Source: Acidobacteriaceae bacterium (GTDB lineage: Bacteria > Acidobacteriota > Terriglobia > Terriglobales > Acidobacteriaceae). Taken from it: a stretch of DNA of 12,022 nt. Shown here piece after piece: positions 8,073 to 12,022 of the stretch. Numbering within the stretch: the stretch's first letter is position 1; each line of letters opens with the position of its first letter. Both the position numbers and the translations under genes were made by a program. Below the pieces are notes generated by a model. It had not been told where the DNA came from, did no database searches, and saw only the letters and a list, made by a program, of their open reading frames with translations. Location: assembly GCA_003166055.1 (NCBI GenBank), contig PMWR01000400.1, forward strand, positions 311 through 12,332, written 5' to 3'.

Positions 8073-8777
8073 CTATTGTAGGCTCGACCGTCCGGCTGGC
8101 GGTGTGTTGCGGGCCAGGTCGCAGGCGCGCCACAGGTACCAACTGGCGACGGAACGGAACGGCGCCCACTTTTTTCCCCTTTTGAGAAGTACCTCGGGTT
8201 TGGGCAGATCCGCGGCTTCAAGAGCGCGCGATTTCGGAAGCCGTTGAAAAGTGAGCGCGAATCCTTTGCGCACCCCATAGTCGGTTACCGGCAACACGTC
8301 GGGGCGTCCCATGCGGAAGATCAAGAGCATCTCGACCGTCCATGGGCCGATGCCGCGCACGGCGGTGAGCCGTTCGATGATTTCAGCGTCGGACATTTTC
8401 TTGATGGCCGCGTGGGTGGGCACAGTGCCGTCAAGGGTTTTGACGGCGAGGTCTTTGAACGCCTTGATTTTGTTGCCGGAAACACCGCAGGCGCGCAGCA
8501 GTTCATCTGGCGTATCAAGAAGGAGTTGGGGAGATGGGTCGCCGCGAAAGTGTTCGCGGACGCGGCGATGAATGGTGGCCGCGGCCTTGCCGTGGAGCTG
8601 CTGATAGAGGATGGATTCGAGTAGCGATTCAAATGGGGAAGGCGCGGGATCGAGCCGCAAAGTGAACGCGCCCACGCAATCGATGAGTGCGGCTAGCTTG
8701 GGGTCGCCGGCTCTTAAATGGGCAACGGCTTCAGCGGGATCGAAGGGAAGTTTGCGGCTCTTGCCGTCATGGATCAT
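8073..8777 (-). CDS. alkA: DNA-3-methyladenine glycosylase II (AlkA-like, HhH-GPD family)
   Basis: This 234-residue enzyme would excise alkylated bases (3-methyladenine and others) by cleaving the N-glycosidic bond, starting base-excision repair. It has the helix-hairpin-helix LTAVRGIGPWTVEMLL (about 138-152), followed by PVTDYGVRKG, where D166 is the catalytic aspartate of the superfamily, and the closing signature KWAPFRSVASWYLWRA. SILYQQLHGKAA (about 55-66) is the conserved glycosylase segment. The N-terminal TBP-like domain of E. coli AlkA is absent, giving the short form common in many bacteria. The ATG at 8777 has no Shine-Dalgarno; TACACT lies eight bases before it on the minus strand (8786-8791), suggesting a leaderless message. 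The gene is divergent from the aldehyde dehydrogenase and precedes GH57 in the same direction. No Ada-type regulator is visible. Confidence 0.85.
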   Translation of the reverse strand: MIHDGKSRKLPFDPAEAVAHLRAGDPKLAALIDCVGAFTLRLDPAPSPFESLLESILYQQLHGKAAATIHRRVREHFRGDPSPQLLLDTPDELLRACGVSGNKIKAFKDLAVKTLDGTVPTHAAIKKMSDAEIIERLTAVRGIGPWTVEMLLIFRMGRPDVLPVTDYGVRKGFALTFQRLPKSRALEAADLPKPEVLLKRGKKWAPFRSVASWYLWRACDLARNTPPAGRSSLQ

Positions 8778-8850
8778 AGGCGAACAGTGTACCGTGCTGG
8801 GACTGGATGCCGGCAGACTTCACCTGAACAATGAGAGAAGACGCGCCTCG

Positions 8851-8878
8851 CTGACCGCGCCCTAGTACCATTTAGAAC
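8851..8878 (+). promoter_or_regulatory. Candidate promoter for the aldehyde dehydrogenase gene
   Basis: CTGACC (8851-8856) and TAGAAC (8873-8878) are 16 bases apart, each matching the sigma-70 hexamer at four of six positions. The expected start would leave a leader of about 20 bases containing AGGAG (8890-8894), eleven bases before the ATG. It sits in the 128-base divergent gap shared with alkA. Moderate to weak support. Confidence 0.35.
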
Positions 8879-8905
8879 AGGGAAGAAACAGGAGCACCAA
8901 AAGCC

Positions 8906-10351
8906 ATGAAGATGCGGCCAGGAACGCAAACGGGATTTTTGCTGTGCGGCAAGGAGTGGATCGACGGCGATTCGTTTGAAGTGCGCTCGCCGTGGGACCA
9001 GGGGCTTGTGGGCCGCGTGACCATCGCCACCCGCGCCGACGCACGCCAGGCGGTGAGCCACGCGGTGGCCAGCCTGCGACGCGCGCGCGCGCTTCCGCGC
9101 TGGAAGCGCCGCGAGATTCTGGAGGACGTGGCCGCCTCATTGATCGAACAGAAGGAACGGTTCGCGCAGCTCATTGTTGCCGAGGCCGGCAAGCCGATTC
9201 GCCTGGCCCGCACTGAAGTCGACCGCGCCGTGCTCACGTTCAAGACCGCAGCCGAGGAAGCGGCGCGGCTGGGCGGCGAGAGCCTTCCGCTGGACCTGAC
9301 CGAGGGCAACGAAGGCCGCTGGGGGCTGGTGCAGCGCTTTCCGGTGGGGCCGATCCTGGCCATCACGCCATTCAATTTTCCGCTGAACCTGGTAGCGCAC
9401 AAGGTGGCGCCCGCGCTTGCCGCCGGCTGTCCCGTGATTTTGAAGCCGGCGCCGCAGACGCCTTTTACCGCTTTGGCTTTGGGCGAGGTAATTCTCAAGG
9501 CGGGATGGATCCCGGAAGCGCTGGCCATATTGCCGCTGAGCAACGCGGACACCGCGTGGCTGGCTGAAAAAGAAGACCGCGTCAAGCTGGTGAGCTTTAC
9601 CGGGTCGTCCAAAGTTGGATGGGAACTGAAAGCGCACTCCGGCCGCAAGCGCGTTCTGCTCGAACTGGGAGGTAATGCCGCTCTGATTGTCCACAACGAC
9701 TGGCTCGATCTGGATGACGCGGCCGCGCGCACGGCACATGCGGCTTTTGGGTTCGCCGGCCAGTCCTGCATCAGCGCCCAGCGCGTTTTTGTGCAGCGAA
9801 ACATCTTTCAGACATTCCTGTGGAAGCTGGTCGAATACACCGCGAAACTGGTTACCGGAAGCCCGTCGGATGAGGCCACTGAGGTGGGTCCGCTGATTCG
9901 GCTCAGCGATGCGGAGCGCGTAGAGGCCTGGGTGAAGGAAGCAGTGGAGGGCGGCGCAAAGCTAGTGGCCGGCGGAGAACGCCGCGGCTCCATGGTCACC
10001 CCCGCCATCCTTACCGGAACCAAGCCGGGGATGAAGGTGCGCGACGAAGAGGTCTTTGGGCCGGTGGTCGTGGTAGAGCCTTATGAGGATTTCGAGGAAG
10101 CGCTGGCCTCGGTGAACCACTCCCGCTATGGGCTGCAAGCTGGGCTGCTGACGCGCGATGCAGGGCGGATTCTGACTGCGTACCGAGAGCTCGAAGTGGG
10201 CGCGCTGATCGTCGGCGATACCCCTAACTGGCGGCTGGATTCCATGCCCTACGGCGGTGTGAAAGACTCCGGGCTGGGCCGCGAAGGAATACGCTCCGCC
10301 ATCGAAGAGATGACCGAACCCCGCATGCTGGTGATGAGCGGCCTGAGCTAG
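8906..10351 (+). CDS. NAD(P)-dependent aldehyde dehydrogenase, lactaldehyde/phosphonoacetaldehyde type
   Basis: This 481-residue soluble enzyme would oxidise an aldehyde to the acid with NAD or NADP. Catalytic parts are intact: N157 in PFNFPLN, K180 in LKPAPQTP (cofactor), general base E253 in LELGGNA and nucleophile C288 in GQSCISAQR; DEEVFGPVV and MPYGGVKDSGLGREG close the active-site region. The run RFPVGPILAITPFNFPLN resembles the lactaldehyde, phosphonoacetaldehyde and non-phosphorylating glyceraldehyde-3-phosphate dehydrogenase branch, but the substrate is not fixed by sequence. The start at 8906 has AGGAG eleven bases upstream; ATG 8912 is an in-frame alternative. It is transcribed away from alkA and followed by a long gene-free stretch. 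A GC dinucleotide run (9081-9092) inside the gene encodes arginine/alanine and looks like composition rather than a contingency tract. Confidence 0.88.
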   Translation: MKMRPGTQTGFLLCGKEWIDGDSFEVRSPWDQGLVGRVTIATRADARQAVSHAVASLRRARALPRWKRREILEDVAASLIEQKERFAQLIVAEAGKPIRLARTEVDRAVLTFKTAAEEAARLGGESLPLDLTEGNEGRWGLVQRFPVGPILAITPFNFPLNLVAHKVAPALAAGCPVILKPAPQTPFTALALGEVILKAGWIPEALAILPLSNADTAWLAEKEDRVKLVSFTGSSKVGWELKAHSGRKRVLLELGGNAALIVHNDWLDLDDAAARTAHAAFGFAGQSCISAQRVFVQRNIFQTFLWKLVEYTAKLVTGSPSDEATEVGPLIRLSDAERVEAWVKEAVEGGAKLVAGGERRGSMVTPAILTGTKPGMKVRDEEVFGPVVVVEPYEDFEEALASVNHSRYGLQAGLLTRDAGRILTAYRELEVGALIVGDTPNWRLDSMPYGGVKDSGLGREGIRSAIEEMTEPRMLVMSGLS

Positions 10352-10404
10352 AGGCTCTGGGGTTGGCGGAGTTTCAAGCGTCGAGAGTTCTTGCGGAAAG
10401 CGAG

Positions 10405-10441
10405 ATCGGAGTTAGTTTCGCAGCTGGGCGAAACTCCCGAT
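10405..10441. repeat. Hairpin downstream of the aldehyde dehydrogenase gene
   Basis: AGTTTCGC (10414-10421), loop AGCTGG and GCGAAACT (10428-10435) form a perfect 8-bp stem. It extends outward with ATCGG against CCGAT and one further G-C pair, allowing small bulges, for about 14 pairs in all. It lies 53 bases after the stop codon of the aldehyde dehydrogenase gene. No T-run follows, so it could be a factor-dependent terminator, a message-stabilising hairpin or a REP-like element. Confidence 0.55.
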
Positions 10442-10481
10442 ATAACTCAATTTGCAAATGCGGAGTTTGCTGCGCTTTCAG

Positions 10482-10594
10482 AGCGAAACCAGAGTTGGGG
10501 TGCCCTGTTGAGTTTTGTGCAGGGTTGCCGCTCCCTAGCAGGTCGCGTCGACTTGAGTGATATGGCTTCGGGATACTGTAACTCTGGTTTCGCT
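10482..10594. repeat. Perfect 15-bp inverted repeat enclosing 83 bases
   Basis: AGCGAAACCAGAGTT (10482-10496) and AACTCTGGTTTCGCT (10580-10594) are exact reverse complements. The 83 bases between contain a small CCCTG/CAGGG stem. No target-site duplication is seen next to the arms, and there is no open frame of note inside. It may be a MITE-like remnant or a structured RNA with a long closing stem. A competing local hairpin, CGCT (10473-10476) with AGCG (10482-10485), would use part of the left arm. Confidence 0.6.
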
Positions 10595-10806
10595 ATATCC
10601 GCAGTTACCTATAAACAGCCAAATACAAAGTGGTTATTCAGAGTAAGTAGTCCCGATAGACCTTCAGCGTGGCCGTTGGCGATCGTCGTGGACCACCAAC
10701 CGCAAAGGCGGAAAACTCTTAAGCCTGGAGAGATGGGCCGTCCTTTGCCTGGCGCCGATGGAGATTTTCTTGACGTCTGCCGTGTGACCAGAGAACAGGC
10801 CGCCGA

Positions 10807-11052
10807 TTACGCTTCCTTCTTGCTCTTGGCCTTCTGTGCGGCCCAGCGCTTGCGTTGCGCATCTGCAATCCGCTTGCGCGCTTCGGGGCTCAACACATGC
10901 TTTTTTCTGGTCTTGGCCGTAGCGGGCGCCAGCTTGGTTTTACGCCCGGTCACCTTGATTTCAATGTTGGTTGTGCTGGCCAGCAGGGAGCGTACCTGGG
11001 TCAGTCTTGCGATTTCGGCATCAATTTGAGAAAGAATAGAATCAACAGACAT
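10807..11052 (-). CDS. Small basic lysine/arginine-rich protein of unknown function
   Basis: This 81-residue protein has an N-terminal helix suited to a short coiled coil (SILSQIDAEIARLTQVRSLL), a middle part IEIKVTGRKTKLAP, and a very basic C-terminal half with SPEARKRIADAQRKRWAAQK followed by lysines. The SPEARKRIA..QRKRW segment recurs in many short bacterial proteins that are suspected to bind nucleic acid, but no function is established and I do not recognise a named family. The ATG at 11050-11052 has no Shine-Dalgarno; TATTCT lies six bases before it on the minus strand (11059-11064), so the message may be leaderless. It stands alone between the repeat-rich gap and the decayed GH2 gene. 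Real coding is supported by the coherent amphipathic and basic pattern and a termination codon in a sensible place. Confidence 0.7.
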   Translation of the reverse strand: MSVDSILSQIDAEIARLTQVRSLLASTTNIEIKVTGRKTKLAPATAKTRKKHVLSPEARKRIADAQRKRWAAQKAKSKKEA

Positions 11053-11165
11053 AAGTCAAGAATAACTCAGAATGCCGGTTTTTGCACAGTTGGCAGACTA
11101 CCTCGAGGCTGCGCACAAGAGAGGCCGTTGTTCTTCATTCCGGTTTGCCAACCGCCCCTGTCATC

Positions 11166-12022
11166 CTATGCTTTCTTGAGAAAAATGAAGGCCTGCTTTT
11201 TCTAACCCTGATCGGAGATAAGTCCTTTGCGGTTGAACTCATCCTGTATGCGTGTAAGCGGCCTGCTGGGCGAACGAAAGTCCATTAGAATCCACGGACT
11301 CATGTCTCTGAGTTGCGGAATCCGGTTGAGCATTCCGAATTGATGGCGATAGATATTGGCTTGATACTCCTCGGTCCAGCGATCGTTTTCGCCGCCGTGC
11401 AGTCCGGCTTTGGCATCGCCGCCAAACTCGCTGACGATCGGGGGCTTTTGATAGTCGACGCGCCAGTCAGTTATGTCGGCTGTCTCGGGATGCTGCTCAT
11501 ACGAGCCGATGTACTCGTTGAAGCCGATGACATCCAATGCCTTGCCGAAAGGGTCGTCGACGATCTTGGTGTGGCCCTCGGCGCACACCAGCAGCGCCGC
11601 GGTAATCAGGCGGGTTGGATCAAGCTCCCGGGCATGGGCGGCAAGAGCTTCAATGAAATGCGTGCGGGCATCGGTCGAGGGTGTCTCATTGGCCATGGAC
11701 CAAAGGATAATCGCGGCGTGATTGCGTGAGGCGCCTATCTCCTCGTCTAACTGCTGCTCGGCTTTCAGGAAGACTTTGGGATTGTCGAATTCGAGAGCCC
11801 AGTAGACGGGGTTCTCGGACCATACCGGCAACCCCATGCGATCGGCGGCACGCAGCATGGTTTCGTGGTGCGGATCATGTGCAAGGCGCACAAAGTTGCA
11901 GCCAAGCTCGATGAGCGAGACATCGCGCGTAAGACCGCCGTAGTTCCACCAATCTGTTTGCAGAGTGGGAACGCCATTTTCGTGACGCGTGTTATCGACC
12001 GCGGCGACCACAAAGTTATCAC
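11166..12022 (-). pseudogene. Decaying GH2 beta-galactosidase/glucuronidase-type gene, 5' end outside window
   Basis: The minus-strand frame enters from the right edge and runs to a TAG at 11202-11204 (273 residues visible). It starts in the sugar-binding domain (VDNTRHENGVPTLQTDWWNYGGLTRD) and passes directly from DVSLIE into LGCNFVRLAHDPHHE of the catalytic barrel (junction near 11906/11907). In full-length relatives, as I remember them, roughly 140 residues separate these parts: an Ig-like domain and the first barrel strands. The acid/base (NE in WSMANETP) and nucleophile (E in IVSEFGGD) remain. RLAHDPH and WSENPVYW differ from the usual RLAHYPH and WSEIPVYW. After GLISDQG the TAG takes the place of a Glu or Gln codon, and the same frame continues KKQAFIFLKKA to a second TAG at 11166-11168. 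The enzyme is probably inactive, though the shortened frame could still be translated; a database may list it as a coding sequence ending at 11202. Confidence 0.75.

Larger units (their letters stand above)
10352..10806. other. 455-base gene-free stretch with repeats and hairpins
   Basis: No convincing gene lies here. Plus-strand open frames exist, but their translations match no family I know, and the longest runs on as the antisense of the next gene. Base composition is more AT-rich than the flanking genes, especially about 10590-10650. The region holds GCGGAGTTT twice (10366-10374, 10460-10468), the core GCGAAAC or its complement four times (10415-10421, 10428-10434, 10483-10489, 10587-10593), a 37-base hairpin and a long-range 15-bp inverted repeat, described separately. 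TATAAA at 10610-10615 resembles a -10 box but lacks a good -35. A short CCGC-AAAG-GCGG hairpin occurs in the following stretch, within about 10698-10714. Confidence 0.6.

Noticed and set aside
7191..8081. 296-residue plus-strand open frame
   Set aside because: It lies wholly opposite the GH57 gene, whose motifs are clear; high GC makes long antisense frames common.
9081..9092. GC dinucleotide run that might allow slipped-strand phase variation
   Set aside because: It is only six units long, encodes arginine/alanine in a normal helix of the dehydrogenase, and matches local codon preference.
10587..10615. Promoter with TATAAA at 10610-10615
   Set aside because: No acceptable -35 hexamer at 16-18 bases upstream and no gene downstream on that strand; kept only as a remark in the gap description.
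10391..11029. 212-residue plus-strand open frame
   Set aside because: Its second half is the antisense of the coherent 81-residue basic protein, the first half resembles no family known to me, and the start lacks a ribosome binding site.
11089..11152. Inverted repeat GTTGGCA / TGCCAAC between the basic protein and the GH2 remnant
   Set aside because: Only seven bases with a 50-base spacer, well within chance; no T-run for a terminator.
1..12022. CRISPR arrays, tRNA or rRNA genes, riboswitches, insertion sequences, phage or defence genes
   Set aside because: No regularly spaced repeats, cloverleaf, known aptamer core, transposase or integrase motif was found on reading both strands.

Overview
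The window looks like chromosomal DNA from a high-GC, free-living Gram-negative-type bacterium. An acidobacterium of the Terriglobia group is my best guess. This rests on remembered family resemblance (HpnI-type hopanoid glycosyltransferase, DUF3536-type GH57 protein, GH2 enzyme, 7TM-SpoIIE phosphatase) and on the frequent absence of Shine-Dalgarno sequences; it has not been tested by a search. No tRNA, rRNA, CRISPR array, transposase, integrase or phage gene was seen.

Layout, left to right. (1) The 3' part of an hpnI-like hopanoid glycosyltransferase on the plus strand meets a small DUF4242-type protein on the minus strand. (2) Divergent from the latter is a plus-strand pair: a Rieske non-heme iron oxygenase and an alpha/beta hydrolase of the plant methylesterase/hydroxynitrile-lyase type. 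(3) A minus-strand block follows, in transcription order: AlkA-like 3-methyladenine DNA glycosylase, GH57/DUF3536 alpha-glucan enzyme, and a membrane PP2C/SpoIIE phosphatase with a periplasmic sugar-binding-like domain. (4) Divergent from alkA is a lactaldehyde-type aldehyde dehydrogenase on the plus strand. (5) About 455 gene-free bases follow it. They hold an unusual set of inverted repeats: a 37-base hairpin and a perfect 15-bp inverted repeat enclosing 83 bases, sharing the core GCGAAAC. (6) A small, very basic 81-aa protein lies on the minus strand. (7) The window ends in a minus-strand GH2 beta-galactosidase/beta-glucuronidase-type gene that appears to be decaying. It seems to have lost its Ig-like domain and first barrel strands in frame, and it carries a stop codon shortly before the natural C-terminus while the tail is still readable behind it.

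How the genes fit together. Most are single metabolic or housekeeping functions. The AlkA-GH57-phosphatase block is co-directional and closely spaced (39 and 117 bases), and the Rieske-hydrolase pair is separated by 44 bases, so each may be partly co-transcribed. The hydrolase also has a promoter-like sequence that would give a leaderless mRNA. I see no clear new defence or biosynthetic system. The points most worth checking are the structured, gene-free region at about 10,400-10,600 and the decaying GH2 gene at the right edge.
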